Numbered from the stretch's first letter, positions 36,905 through 45,966 are shown. The stretch is 64,000 bases of DNA from JAGVGT01 sp963807225 (GCA_963807225.1 CAWEAD010000013.1:55835-119834), one strand, 5' to 3'. Notes: generated from the letters alone by a model not told the origin. Program-made: numbers and translations.

Positions 36905-38008
36905 TCAATCGCCGCCCTTTACCAGCCGCACCGCCGCATTGATCCCGCCGAACCCGGAATTGCAACTGAGCAGCGAGGGGTAGAGCAACTCCAGCGGTTC
37001 CCGCCCGGAAACCCGACCGCTCTCAGCTTCGGCCTCATCCAGACCGACGGTGGGCGGGATTATACCCGAAGCCAAGCACCTGACCCCGATGGCCGCCTCG
37101 ATTACCCCGGCCGCCCCCAGGGTATGGCCGATCCCCCCCTTGACCGAGTGATAGGGGGTGCCGGCCGGCAGGCCCAGTTTGAAACCTTTGATTTCCATGG
37201 CATCGTTGAATCTGGTGCCGGTACCATGGGCGTTGACCGCCCCCACCACCTTCCGCCCCTGAGCGGTACTGAGGGACAAGACTCTCAACAGGCCGCTGGC
37301 TTCGCGACAAGGGGCGGTGATATGTCCGGCGTCGCCCGACACCCCCCAGCCGTCGATTTCGGCCAGAACCGGCCAGTTCTTCTGTCGCGCCGCCGCCGCA
37401 CTGGTCACCAGTACGGCCCCTCCTCCTTCTCCCAGGGCCAGGCCATCGCGGTTACGATCGAAGGGCCGGCATTTATCCGGGGTCAAGGCGTGTAACCGGG
37501 CAAAGCCGCTGGTCACGAATACGCTGAGCAGATCGAGACCGAGCACCAGTACGGCGGCCGGCCCGGTGCCGGCCCTGATCGTCTGAGCCGCCCGGATCAA
37601 GGCGATGGTGCCTGAGGCGCAGGCGCCGCTGACCGTAGCGACCTCGCCACGCAAACCGGCGAAAGCCGCAATCTCCGCCGCCAGATCCCAAGGTTGGCCG
37701 GGCCAAGGTCCGGAAGCACCATCCAGCAATTCATCTACACCGCCTTTGGTGGTAGCCAGCACCAGGCCGGTTTCCGGCTCCAGTTCGGGAATTTTTCCCA
37801 ACAATTGCCGGTAAAGGTTTTCCTGACGGCTGGCGCGGCCCCAGGCTCCGCTTAAACCCGGCACGACACCGACCGGATAGCGGTCCAGGGGAGATGGCAG
37901 CCGGCCGGCGGCCAAGCCGGAACGCCCGGCCAAGAGGCCGAGCCAGGTCTGATCCAAGTCGCCCAAGGCGGTCAGGGCGGCAACGGCGGCGATTACCACG
38001 CGCTTCAT
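36905..38008 (-). CDS. Beta-ketoacyl synthase (FabF-like), KS-3
   Basis: A 367-residue condensing enzyme, shorter than the 410-420 residues usual for FabF. The active-site cysteine is C130 in SGACASGTI. The histidines are in VNAHGTGTRFND and KGGIGHTLGAAG, so it is catalytically complete. Short ketosynthases of this kind are found at the 3' end of aryl-polyene clusters (ApeR-like). It is the last gene of the long minus-strand cluster, and its start overlaps the thioesterase stop by four bases. It may carry out an initial or chain-specific condensation. Confidence 0.9.
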   Translation of the reverse strand: MKRVVIAAVAALTALGDLDQTWLGLLAGRSGLAAGRLPSPLDRYPVGVVPGLSGAWGRASRQENLYRQLLGKIPELEPETGLVLATTKGGVDELLDGASGPWPGQPWDLAAEIAAFAGLRGEVATVSGACASGTIALIRAAQTIRAGTGPAAVLVLGLDLLSVFVTSGFARLHALTPDKCRPFDRNRDGLALGEGGGAVLVTSAAAARQKNWPVLAEIDGWGVSGDAGHITAPCREASGLLRVLSLSTAQGRKVVGAVNAHGTGTRFNDAMEIKGFKLGLPAGTPYHSVKGGIGHTLGAAGVIEAAIGVRCLASGIIPPTVGLDEAEAESGRVSGREPLELLYPSLLSCNSGFGGINAAVRLVKGGD

Positions 38009-38475
38009 GCCGGACTTCCCTCCCGCCAGCGACGGCGGAATTCCTCAAACCAGCCCGGCGGCACCAACAGGGTGTTGCGGTTCTCATCGACCAGCAGCTG
38101 CACCGACCAGGCCCGGGCCACCAGCCGTCCCTCCAAGCCGGTGATTCGATAGGAAAAGTTCAAGCGCACCGCCTCGCTCCAATGCAGGCTGGCGGTGACA
38201 GTCATCTCCTCGTCGAAGAAGAGCGGCGCCTGATAGTCGAGATGCAGCTGGACGATGGGGGCCGCTACCTTGACCTCATGCAGGCGCCGATAGCTGAGGT
38301 CCGGATAGCGGTCGCCGAAGGCCACCCTCCCGTCGTCCAGGAAACTGACGTAATGGCCATGCCAGGCGATCTTGAGCATGTCCACTTCCTCAAAGCGGAC
38401 CCTACGCCTGGCGGCTGCGGTAAGCGGCTCCGGCTCGCCGGGTTTGGGCGGAAAATAGTCTCGGGGCAGGCTCAT
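38005..38475 (-). CDS. Acyl thioesterase, 4HBT hotdog family
   Basis: A hotdog-fold protein of about 156 residues. The RFEEVDMLKIAWHGHYVSFLD segment with its aspartate matches the YbgC/4-hydroxybenzoyl-CoA thioesterase type. A C-terminal LLVDENRNTLLVPPGWFEEF follows. It would hydrolyse or edit acyl-ACP or acyl-CoA intermediates. Aryl-polyene clusters contain a similar small thioesterase. The ATG at 38475 starts one base after the upstream gene's stop; the open frame before it is a read-through artefact. Confidence 0.85.
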   Translation of the reverse strand: MSLPRDYFPPKPGEPEPLTAAARRRVRFEEVDMLKIAWHGHYVSFLDDGRVAFGDRYPDLSYRRLHEVKVAAPIVQLHLDYQAPLFFDEEMTVTASLHWSEAVRLNFSYRITGLEGRLVARAWSVQLLVDENRNTLLVPPGWFEEFRRRWREGSPA

Positions 38476-38476
38476 C

Positions 38477-38881
38477 TCAGCCACCCGCCCCGGTCGTCCG
38501 GAACACCAGGGTTCCAGAGGCAACCGTCGTCGACTCTCGTTCCAGAGAGAAATCGGCGCGCAATAGTTCCCGTTCTTCGTCGAGGCTGACCCGGACCATT
38601 ATCTCCTCGGTTGGGCGCACCATGCCCTTGAATTTAAGGCGTTCAACCCCGACCGAAGCCAGGGGCGTGCCGGCCATGGTTTCGGCCAGAAGCCGAACCG
38701 CCATGAGCTGCAAAACCGCCGGCAGGATTGGTTCCCCCGGAAAATGGCCATCGAAGCCCGGAAAATCCTCGGGACAACATAGATGGATTGAGCCGGTCCG
38801 GGCCAGCGGATCGATTTCCGGGTCAGCCAGGCAACCGGCCAGGGGGGATGCGGCGATGGGAGAATAGGATTTGGTTGGCAT
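38477..38881 (-). CDS. 3-hydroxyacyl-ACP dehydratase (FabZ/ApeI-like)
   Basis: A 134-residue single hotdog protein. The catalytic histidine is H46 in FDGHFPGEPILPAVLQL, the FabZ-type signature. The rest (SVGVERLKFKGMVRPTEEI) fits the second hotdog strand set. It should remove water from 3-hydroxyacyl-ACP to give trans-2-enoyl-ACP. No enoyl reductase is seen in the locus, so repeated cycles would leave conjugated double bases in the chain, that is, conjugated double bonds. This corresponds to the dehydratase of aryl-polyene synthesis. Confidence 0.88.
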   Translation of the reverse strand: MPTKSYSPIAASPLAGCLADPEIDPLARTGSIHLCCPEDFPGFDGHFPGEPILPAVLQLMAVRLLAETMAGTPLASVGVERLKFKGMVRPTEEIMVRVSLDEERELLRADFSLERESTTVASGTLVFRTTGAGG

Positions 38882-38892
38882 CGACAATCTTC

Positions 38893-39477
38893 TTACTCCG
38901 TTGCTCCAAACTGCCTTTGCAGCCTCACCTCGGGGGTGAACCAACCCTCGGCCAGATTGGCTTCGGCAGTTTGGCGTCTCGGACCCTCATTATTAATGGA
39001 ATAGTCCCCCTCCCACAATACAAAAGGACCCCAGCGCCGGATTTTGATCAGTCGCCCGGCCGGATCGAGCCCCAGGCAAAGTTCACCCAAACCCTGGGGT
39101 CGGCAGATTTCCCCGGACTCCGGCGGAACAGTCAGGAACAGGCGATAGATCGACCGACCAAGAAAATCCGGCAAACCTCGATCGGCCACCGGCCGCAGGG
39201 CCTTGATCCCGATCACCTCGCCGGCCCCGGTCACCTGTTCTTCCAGGAGCTTGATGCCGGTGGAATCCAGCAAAATCAGGCGCTCTCCCACCTCGACCCG
39301 GCTCAGGAGCAGCAATCCGGCGTAAAGGGTGCGGTCGCCCCGGGCGAGTGACAATTTCCACAGCGTCGGTTCGGCCGGCAACAGTTCCAAGCCGGCAGGC
39401 GGCGGCGAAAGATGGGAGGCGCAACCCGACAGAAGGGCTGCGAGGATCAGGCCCGTCAGCCCGCGCGGTAAAATCAT
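38893..39477 (-). CDS. DUF3261 family lipoprotein
   Basis: A 194-residue lipoprotein with the lipobox LAALLSGCASH. The mature part has the pattern of DUF3261 (LILLDSTGIKLLEEQ, FLTVPPESGEICRPQG, WEGDYSINNEGP), a LolB-like fold in my judgement. DUF3261 proteins are regular members of aryl-polyene clusters. Together with LolA and the MMPL protein they are thought to move the lipid to the outer membrane. The ATG at 39477 overlaps the MMPL stop by four bases. An open frame further upstream is not coding. Confidence 0.82.
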   Translation of the reverse strand: MILPRGLTGLILAALLSGCASHLSPPPAGLELLPAEPTLWKLSLARGDRTLYAGLLLLSRVEVGERLILLDSTGIKLLEEQVTGAGEVIGIKALRPVADRGLPDFLGRSIYRLFLTVPPESGEICRPQGLGELCLGLDPAGRLIKIRRWGPFVLWEGDYSINNEGPRRQTAEANLAEGWFTPEVRLQRQFGATE

Positions 39478-41852
39478 TTGCGCTCCTGCACCCCGGCCAG
39501 CACCGGTGAGACCAGCAGGGCGGTGGGCCAGGCTGCACCGATCCCGACCAGAACCGTGACGCCCAGGGCATGCAGGGCGGGATGAGTGGCCAGGGCCAGA
39601 ACCCCGAAGCCGGACAGGGTACTCAAGGCGCATAAGGTCACCGCCAGGGAAGTATGACCGGCCAATCCTTCGCGACAGGCGGTAACCACGAAAATCCCGT
39701 AATCGACGCTCAGGCCGATGACCATGATCCCCATCAGCAGATGCATCAGATTCAGTTCCCCGGAGGTCAGGCCGGCGAAGAGCGCCATGGCCGCCTGGGC
39801 CGAGAGAACCGGGGCCAGAACCGCCAGCATGGTGCGAATACTGCGGAAAACCACAAGACAGATCAGTAATACCGCTAAGGCCGCGGCGGTGGTCAACCTA
39901 ATGATATCGCCCTTCAGCAGAACATCCATCTCCTGGCGCCAGCGACTGTTGGAAAGCACGCTGACCCCGGGAATTTCCGCCGGCAAGGTGCCAAGGATCG
40001 CAGCAGTAGCCTGATTGTCCGGCACCAGAGTGGTTACCAGATAAGCGCCGCGGCCCATCTCAGAACTTGGCGTCTGACGGAACAAACCGTGCAAAATGGG
40101 GCGCAGGGGGCCATCGATCAGCACTCCGGGAGCCAACTGCCCCGGGTCTTGGCCAAGCCCGTCGAGGAAGGGCTGAAATGCGCCGGCGGCGAAACCCTGC
40201 CGGGCGGCGACCAGAGTAAGATTACGTTGCAGGGGGGGCAGCCGCACCGACCAGAAATCCTGCCATCCGCGCAGATTATGCGCTTGCCTGGTCGGACCGG
40301 GCAAGATCGGCGCCAGAGATTGGACCCCGGCCAGCATACCACTCCCGGCCAGCCTGGCGTAAACCCGGTCATTAAGGTCCAGGGCCGCCCCAGCTTCAGC
40401 GGCCCTCGCCACCACCAAAGCCTGTTCACCGTCCCTTCCCCAGGTAGAGAGAAAAACCTGCTCGTCTTCCCGGACCTGCCGGGTAGGGGCGTCAAGACTC
40501 TTGAGATCGCCATTGTAATGGAGCTGCGACCAGCCTACAATTCCTCCGACCAGGAGCAGCAGCCAGACGGCAACAACCAGGAACGCCCAGCGACCGGACG
40601 GACGGGTCAGGCAAAAAGAGGAATTCTCCAACCTCGTGGGCCGTCGGCCTGGCAGCAATGGAATCAAGCGCCAGGCCAGGAGCAGGGCCAGAGCCAATCC
40701 GACGATGGCCAGGGTGGCCATCTGGCGATGGGCCGGGACCTGGGAAAAAAGCAGCACCACGAAGACCGAGATGGTGGTTGCGGCGGCCAGCATCAGGGAA
40801 CTGCGGAGCTGCGGCGCGACCAGCAGCCGTCCATGTTCCACCCTGCCGCCCAGATAGAGATGAATGGCGAAATCGACCCCGATGCCGAGCAGGACGATGC
40901 CGAAGCCCAAAGCCATGGCGCTGGGATGGGGGTAGAACAGGGCCAGAACCGCTACTGCCGGCGGGGCGGCGAGAAAGGGTATGGCTACAACTACCAGACC
41001 GCGCCAGTCCCGTAGAAACAGCAGCAGTATCAGGACCAGGGCCACCAAAGCAACCGGCAGCAAGTGGGTCAGGTCACTACGGATGGTGTTGGCATTGGCC
41101 AGAGTATGCGGCAGCGGGCCAATTACCCGGGCCTTGACGCCGGCAGGCAGAGCTCCGAGCAGCCGGTCCAGTTCCGCCTGGACCATAGTCGCCGGTTTCG
41201 ACCCGGTCAGGGGGGCCACGCTCTCAGCCCAGAGCAGGCAATGGCGCCCATCCTCACTAACAAAATAGCCGTCCTGAACGGTCAATCGCAACCGCCCCCG
41301 CAAATTGGACAATTTGTGCAACACCAGTCCCATAAAATCCAGGGGGTCGGTGCGGATCTGGCGGGCCAGCAGCAGGCCGGTAGGGCTGTTGAGGTCAATA
41401 AAGGCCCGGTGCAAGCGCTGGCTGATTTCTTCCGGCGCCAGGCGAGTATCGATCTCGGCCAGATCCTCGGGTCCGGCCAGGACCGGCAGGTAGCGCCGCA
41501 GGGTCCCGCCTAGTCCGAACTCATAACCCGGGGGCAACCGATAGAAGACCTCGCGAAACAGCGGGCTGGCCGCCAGTCCTTCACCCAGGGCCTGGGCTCC
41601 GGCCAGAAGTTCGGGCGGAGCCCCGCCTCCCTCGCCTCCGCTTGGGGTTTCCAGGGAAATGAAAACTTGGTTAATCACCCCCAGTTCCTGCAGCAGCTCA
41701 AGGTCGCCACGCAGGGCCTTGCCGGGCAAAAGGTCCAGGGCGTTTTCTTCCACCTGCACCTGCCAGGCCCGGTAAGCACCGAACAGGACGAGCAACAGCA
41801 GAAGAAGGTTCAGAATTTTACCGGAAATTTTCGGCATGGAAAGGCTGATCAA
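39474..41852 (-). CDS. MMPL/RND family lipid exporter
   Basis: A 792-residue inner-membrane protein with two MMPL-like halves. Each half has one leading helix, a large periplasmic domain (about residues 35-265 and 450-625), then a five-helix bundle with GFGIVLLGIGVDFAIHLYLGG in the first and GIMVIGLSVDYGIFVV in the second. These are the RND proton-relay helices, with conserved aspartates. Aryl-polyene clusters encode such exporters. The gene lies between LolA and the DUF3261 lipoprotein, so all three probably form one transport path. Start may be TTG 41852 or ATG 41837; neither has a good ribosome site. Confidence 0.9.
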   Translation of the reverse strand: MISLSMPKISGKILNLLLLLLVLFGAYRAWQVQVEENALDLLPGKALRGDLELLQELGVINQVFISLETPSGGEGGGAPPELLAGAQALGEGLAASPLFREVFYRLPPGYEFGLGGTLRRYLPVLAGPEDLAEIDTRLAPEEISQRLHRAFIDLNSPTGLLLARQIRTDPLDFMGLVLHKLSNLRGRLRLTVQDGYFVSEDGRHCLLWAESVAPLTGSKPATMVQAELDRLLGALPAGVKARVIGPLPHTLANANTIRSDLTHLLPVALVALVLILLLFLRDWRGLVVVAIPFLAAPPAVAVLALFYPHPSAMALGFGIVLLGIGVDFAIHLYLGGRVEHGRLLVAPQLRSSLMLAAATTISVFVVLLFSQVPAHRQMATLAIVGLALALLLAWRLIPLLPGRRPTRLENSSFCLTRPSGRWAFLVVAVWLLLLVGGIVGWSQLHYNGDLKSLDAPTRQVREDEQVFLSTWGRDGEQALVVARAAEAGAALDLNDRVYARLAGSGMLAGVQSLAPILPGPTRQAHNLRGWQDFWSVRLPPLQRNLTLVAARQGFAAGAFQPFLDGLGQDPGQLAPGVLIDGPLRPILHGLFRQTPSSEMGRGAYLVTTLVPDNQATAAILGTLPAEIPGVSVLSNSRWRQEMDVLLKGDIIRLTTAAALAVLLICLVVFRSIRTMLAVLAPVLSAQAAMALFAGLTSGELNLMHLLMGIMVIGLSVDYGIFVVTACREGLAGHTSLAVTLCALSTLSGFGVLALATHPALHALGVTVLVGIGAAWPTALLVSPVLAGVQERK

Positions 41853-41915
41853 TTAATGGTCTCAAGAGAGGTTGGCGGCATGTCCGCTATTCAGGTAAGT
41901 CCGGTCGCCGCGACC

Positions 41916-42563
41916 TCAGGGATTTATCCGGCATTCGCTGAAGAGCTCCGGTGGCAAAGGAGGATTCAGACGATAATTACTGAAACTGATTATCGTGTTG
42001 TCTTCTCCCTCCTCGACAATTTCCACTCGCACCGGCTGCAGGGTTTCAGGGTCGAACACGACCACGATCCGTTTCAAAAAGGAGGCCAGGCCCGCTTGCC
42101 TGGGCTTGAGCCTGAGGGCCGGACCAGGTTCCAGCTCCAGGCTAAAATCGCCCTGCAGCTGGCGATAGCCGCCACTGGTCCAGGTCCGCAGCTGCTCCGC
42201 CACCAGGCGCATGACCGGGTCGCGATCCAGCCGGAATTCGCTGGCCGGATTACCCTCGCCGCACCGGCGGCCGGTATTGCCATCCAGGATCAGGATTGAA
42301 GGTATGGGCTTGGCAAACTCCCAGCGTAATCGGTCGGGCCGGACCAGATACAGACGGCCGGTAAAAACAACCGGCCGAGCGAACAGGGCCAGGTTACGTA
42401 CCTGCGTGAAATCGCAAGAGAAAGAATCAATCCGGGCGGCACTGCTCTCCACCCGGTCAAGGAACTCATCCAGATCCCCGGCCCCGGCATGGGGGACAAG
42501 GATCAGAGAACCGAGGAGCAGTAGTAATCCAAGCGGGATCAGCCTCCAGCCACCAACCTTCAT
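41916..42563 (-). CDS. LolA-like outer-membrane lipoprotein carrier
   Basis: A 215-residue periplasmic protein with a signal peptide (about residues 1-28). The LolA fold is recognisable from FSCDFTQVRNLALFARPVVF, the GRLYLVRPDRLRWEFAKP strand pair and GGYRQLQGDFSLEL. Housekeeping LolA moves lipoproteins from LolCDE to LolB. The version in aryl-polyene clusters is thought to carry the pigment lipid. Its start overlaps the upstream dehydratase-like gene by four bases, which supports pathway membership. Confidence 0.88.
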   Translation of the reverse strand: MKVGGWRLIPLGLLLLLGSLILVPHAGAGDLDEFLDRVESSAARIDSFSCDFTQVRNLALFARPVVFTGRLYLVRPDRLRWEFAKPIPSILILDGNTGRRCGEGNPASEFRLDRDPVMRLVAEQLRTWTSGGYRQLQGDFSLELEPGPALRLKPRQAGLASFLKRIVVVFDPETLQPVRVEIVEEGEDNTIISFSNYRLNPPLPPELFSECRINP

Positions 42564-43033
42564 GATGCCTCCCAGGCTTTGATTTCGCCTTCGGCCAGGA
42601 GTTCGCCCTCCCGGTTGAAGATCTGTCCCTTCATTACCGTAACCGGACCGAATTCGAAGGTCTTGACCACTTCCACCTGCAACTCTTCGCCCACCCCGGC
42701 GCCTTCCAGCCAGCTGAACCGGTCGATTCCGACCAGCAGATCGCGTCGGTCGGCACCACCGTCCGTGAGGGCGTCATAGCCGTTGACCGCGGCCATGGCC
42801 TGGGCGATCAGTTCGATAAAGTACTCCGGCCGCACCCGGCCTTCCTTGGTGATGAAAACCCCCTCTGCCGGCACCAGGGCCGTCACCATGGAAAAGTTGC
42901 CGTCCCGATCGCGGCGCCGCAATTCACCGGCCAGCAGCATCGGCGGTCTTTGGGCCACCAGCAACTCGGCTGGGCAGGGCAGCTCGGGAGTACCAGCACG
43001 ACCCTGCTTATCAGAGGATTCCGTCATCTTCAT
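42560..43033 (-). CDS. Hotdog dehydratase-like protein (ApeP/FabA-like)
   Basis: A 157-residue hotdog protein with AQRPPMLLAGEL near the start and RVRPEYFIELIAQAMAAVNG as central helix. This matches the second dehydratase-like protein of aryl-polyene clusters (ApeP-like). The FabZ-type GHFP histidine is missing, while the helix glutamate is kept. It may be a partner subunit or use a different acid-base pair. It is separated from the upstream ketoreductase gene by the tandem repeat array and overlaps lolA by four bases. Confidence 0.78.
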   Translation of the reverse strand: MKMTESSDKQGRAGTPELPCPAELLVAQRPPMLLAGELRRRDRDGNFSMVTALVPAEGVFITKEGRVRPEYFIELIAQAMAAVNGYDALTDGGADRRDLLVGIDRFSWLEGAGVGEELQVEVVKTFEFGPVTVMKGQIFNREGELLAEGEIKAWEAS

Positions 43034-43055
43034 CCATTAACCCATCAACTAGAGA

Positions 43056-43943
43056 TGGTTATAAAAATTTCAATATTCAAGGAGCAGTGCATCGCGAAAG
43101 CGGAGGCATACCCAAGTATGTCGAGCATTTCGCGAGGTGCTGCGAGGCCGAAGACCAGAATGTTTACGACGCCATCACCCTCACATTGTTCTTATAGATC
43201 GAGATGGCCAAGTAAAAATTTCGATATTCAAGGAGCAGTGCATCGCGAAAGCGGAGGCATACCCAAGTATGTCGAGCATTTCCCGAGGTGCTGCGAGGCC
43301 GAAGACCAGAATCTTTACTAAGCAATCACCTTCACATTGGTCTTATAGCCCCCGGATGGCTAAGTAAAAATTTCGATATTCAAGGAGCAGTGCATCGCGA
43401 AAGCGGAGGCATACTCAAGTATGTCGAGCATTTCCCGAGGTGCTGCGAGGCCGAAGACCAGAATCTTTACTAAGCAATCACCTTCACATTGGTCTTATAG
43501 CCCCGGGATGGCCAAGTAAAAATTTCGATATTCAAGGAGCAGTGCATCGCGAAAGCGGAGGCATACCCAAGTATGTCGAGCATTTCCCGAGGTGCTGCGA
43601 GGCCGAAGACCAGAATGTTTACGACGCCATCACCTTCACATTGTTCTTATAGATCCGAGATGGCTAAGTAAAAATTTCGATATTCAAGGAGCAGTGCATC
43701 ACGAAAGCGGAGGCATACCCAAGTATGTCGAGCATTTCCCGAGGTGCTGCGAGGCCGAAGACCAGAATCTTTACGACGCCATCACCTTCACATTGGTCTT
43801 ATAGCCTCCGAGATGGCTAAGTAAAAATTTCGATATTCAAGGAGCAGTGCATCGCGAAAGCGGAGGCATACTCAAGTATGTCGAGCATTTCGCGAGGTGC
43901 TGCGACGCGGAAGATCGGAATTTTTACGACGCCATCATCTTCA
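43056..43943. repeat. Six-copy tandem repeat array, unit about 152 bp
   Basis: The marker AGGAGCAGTGCATC begins at 43080, 43231, 43383, 43535, 43687 (GCATCA in this copy) and 43840, giving periods of 151, 152, 152, 152 and 153. Each unit contains a hairpin with outer arms TCGCGAAA and TTTCGCGA around CATAC and GTATG. The outer copies (1 and 6) keep the exact right arm TTTCGCG; copies 2 to 5 all read TTTCCCG, so the inner units probably multiplied from one variant. The period is not a multiple of three, so it does not encode a repeated protein. The last unit merges into the fabG stop codon. Confidence 0.9.
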
Positions 43944-44669
43944 CATGTGGAGGCCGCCATTGACACTGATCACCTCGCCGGTGATATAGCCGGCCCCTTC
44001 GCTCATCAAAAACTCCACTACCGCCGCCACTTCATCCGGCTTGCCGACCCGGCCCAGTGGCACTCCGGCCAGCATCTTGTCCAGCGGCAGCCCCTCGATC
44101 ATTTCGGTTTCGATCAGGCCGGGCGAGACCACGTTGACCAGGATCTTGCGCTTGGCCACTTCCCGGGCCAGGGCCTTGGCGGCGGCGATGATGCCGCCCT
44201 TGGCCGCCGCGTAGTTGAACTGGCCGGCCTGGCCGGTTTCTCCGGTGGTGGAGGCAATAGCCACCACCCGGCCCCGCCGGGCCGAGAGCATCGGCTTGAT
44301 CAGCATCCGGGCCACCAGGAAGAAACCGGTCAGGTGGACATTGATCACCTGATCCCAGTCGGACCGGCTCATCATGGCCAGGAGATTGTCCCTGGTAATC
44401 CCGGCGTTATGTACCAGGCCATAGGGCGTCACTTCGTCCAGCAGCGGTTCGAGTACCTGCCGCATGGTCTCCTCGTCGGCCACGTCGAAGGGCAGCAACC
44501 GGCATTGCCGGCCCAGACCCTCGATCTCGTCGCGCACCGCTTCGGCGGCGTGGTGATCGGAGCGATAGTTGAGCCAGAGATCATAGCCGGCCGCAGCCAA
44601 CCTCCGGGCGATAGCGGCGCCGATCCCCTTGCTGGCTCCGGTTACCAGGATTACCGGTACTTCACTCAT
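43941..44669 (-). CDS. 3-oxoacyl-ACP reductase (FabG/ApeQ-like)
   Basis: A 242-residue short-chain dehydrogenase. The NADPH loop is GASKGIGAA (residues 11-19) and the catalytic set is N110, S140, Y153 and K157. NAGITRDNLLAMMS and GYITGEVISVNGGLHM are strong FabG hallmarks. It would reduce 3-ketoacyl-ACP before dehydration. The ATG at 44669 has an AAGGAGA site. It is placed just after a strong terminator that follows the CsgG-like gene, and its stop codon lies within the first unit of the tandem repeats. Confidence 0.94.
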   Translation of the reverse strand: MSEVPVILVTGASKGIGAAIARRLAAAGYDLWLNYRSDHHAAEAVRDEIEGLGRQCRLLPFDVADEETMRQVLEPLLDEVTPYGLVHNAGITRDNLLAMMSRSDWDQVINVHLTGFFLVARMLIKPMLSARRGRVVAIASTTGETGQAGQFNYAAAKGGIIAAAKALAREVAKRKILVNVVSPGLIETEMIEGLPLDKMLAGVPLGRVGKPDEVAAVVEFLMSEGAGYITGEVISVNGGLHM

Positions 44670-44691
44670 CTCTTCTCCTTGCTGCGGGATT

Positions 44692-44741
44692 AAAAAAATT
44701 CCTGCCCCGGTCCCCATGGCGACCGGGGCAGGAATTTTTGG
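44692..44741 (-). terminator. Strong intrinsic terminator inside the cluster, before fabG
   Basis: A 17-bp perfect stem (44696-44712 and 44721-44737; arm core CCTGCCCCGGTC) with an 8-base loop. On the minus strand the stem is followed by an uninterrupted run of seven Ts. It lies between the CsgG-like stop (44766) and the fabG start (44669). It should stop most transcripts of the CsgG-like trio, so fabG and the genes after it need read-through or their own promoter. Confidence 0.85.
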
Positions 44742-44765
44742 TTCACTCAGTTCAGCTTTCGGCGC

Positions 44766-45926
44766 TCACATTGAGGCCATGGCCTTCTTGGCATAACCCT
44801 TGACCTTTCGGTTCTTGGCGTCTTTAGCAACAGTTTTTAGGGTTTCCTTGTACTTGTCCTGGTGCGAAGTCCCCAGGGCCTTGAGCATCCAGGAAACCGC
44901 ATCGCTCTGGTTCCGGTCGCGCGGGTTATCATTATAGATCGCCAGAATCTCCTGCGCCAGAACATCGAAGACCGCCGTATCGGTCACCCGGTCGCGGATG
45001 ATCTTCTTGGCGCCCCAGAGCTTGTCGGCGATACTCCGGGATTGCAGCTTCTTGATATAGTCGGCCGAGGCCAACTTGGCCCGCGGTGCTCTCCCCCCCG
45101 TGGTCTGGTAGCCGGGACCGGTGTAAACCGTGGAAACCTCCACCGGCGTCAGCGGCCCGGAGATGGACTTGACCATCTGGCCCACGGCGATGGCGTTGTC
45201 GGCATCCTCTTCGCTGATCTCCGCCGTGGCGATCTTGTTGTTGACATCGCTTATTTTCAGCTTGCCGGTCTCGATCTTCTCGATATCGAGGACCTCGCCG
45301 GTCTTGGGATGCTTGATTACCTTGCCTTCCTTGAAGACCATGAATTCCATTTCGCTCTTGACCCCGGCCAGCTTGCCCAAATCGATGGTAACCTCGTCGC
45401 CGTTCCGCGCAACCACGTAGCCTTCCAGGGGGAAATTCTTGATGATCTTCTCCGACATCTGGACGATCAGGCTCTGGAGACTGGTGGAGGCGGTGGCCTT
45501 GACGTTTTCGGCGGCGATGATCGAGGCGGTTTCGACGTCGATGATCCGGGCGTTGACCTCGAGGATATTCTCCAACTTCATGACCGAACCGGAGATGATG
45601 ACCTTGACCCCCAGAATCTTGCCCAGCTTGGTGGCGGTCTTCTCGTCGATGACCCCGGTGAGCCCCATCTTCTGCTCATCGAGGATTTTCTTGAGCATGG
45701 CCCGCTCGACCACGTCGAAGCGGCCGGTCTTGACCAGGGCGGTGATGAACCATTCGGCCACGATGGAGCCCATGTCCTTGGTCTCGAAGCCCTCCCCCTG
45801 CAGCTGAAAATCGAGGACCGCCACCTTGTTCTTGGTAAAGTCGGCCGCGGCCGTCAGCGGCAACAGCAACACCAGGCACCCCATTAATAAAGCGACAACC
45901 TTTTTCACCCCGTTTCTCCTCATCAT
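44766..45926 (-). CDS. CsgG-family-like secreted protein
   Basis: A 386-residue exported protein. The signal peptide is followed by NKVAVLDFQLQGEGFETKDMG and FITALVKTGRFDVVERAMLKKILDEQ, the hallmark of the CsgG/penicillin-binding-activator LpoB fold. The region GKILGVKVIISGSVMKLEN continues it. A C-terminal HEAT-like or unknown tail of about 150 residues follows. CsgG itself is the curli secretion pore and is a lipoprotein; this one lacks a lipobox. It follows a FlgT-like gene at 40 bases and a BamE-like gene further upstream. The ATG at 45926 has a GGGGGAG site. Confidence 0.8.
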   Translation of the reverse strand: MMRRNGVKKVVALLMGCLVLLLPLTAAADFTKNKVAVLDFQLQGEGFETKDMGSIVAEWFITALVKTGRFDVVERAMLKKILDEQKMGLTGVIDEKTATKLGKILGVKVIISGSVMKLENILEVNARIIDVETASIIAAENVKATASTSLQSLIVQMSEKIIKNFPLEGYVVARNGDEVTIDLGKLAGVKSEMEFMVFKEGKVIKHPKTGEVLDIEKIETGKLKISDVNNKIATAEISEEDADNAIAVGQMVKSISGPLTPVEVSTVYTGPGYQTTGGRAPRAKLASADYIKKLQSRSIADKLWGAKKIIRDRVTDTAVFDVLAQEILAIYNDNPRDRNQSDAVSWMLKALGTSHQDKYKETLKTVAKDAKNRKVKGYAKKAMASM

Positions 45927-45966
45927 ATAACTCCCCCTTTGGTTCCAACCCGATGACACCACCCAC

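Noticed and set aside
43050..43804. Series of open frames of 60-120 codons on the + strand across the tandem array
   Set aside because: They repeat the same residues because the DNA repeats, shift frame between units, lack distinct ribosome sites and do not resemble a protein family.
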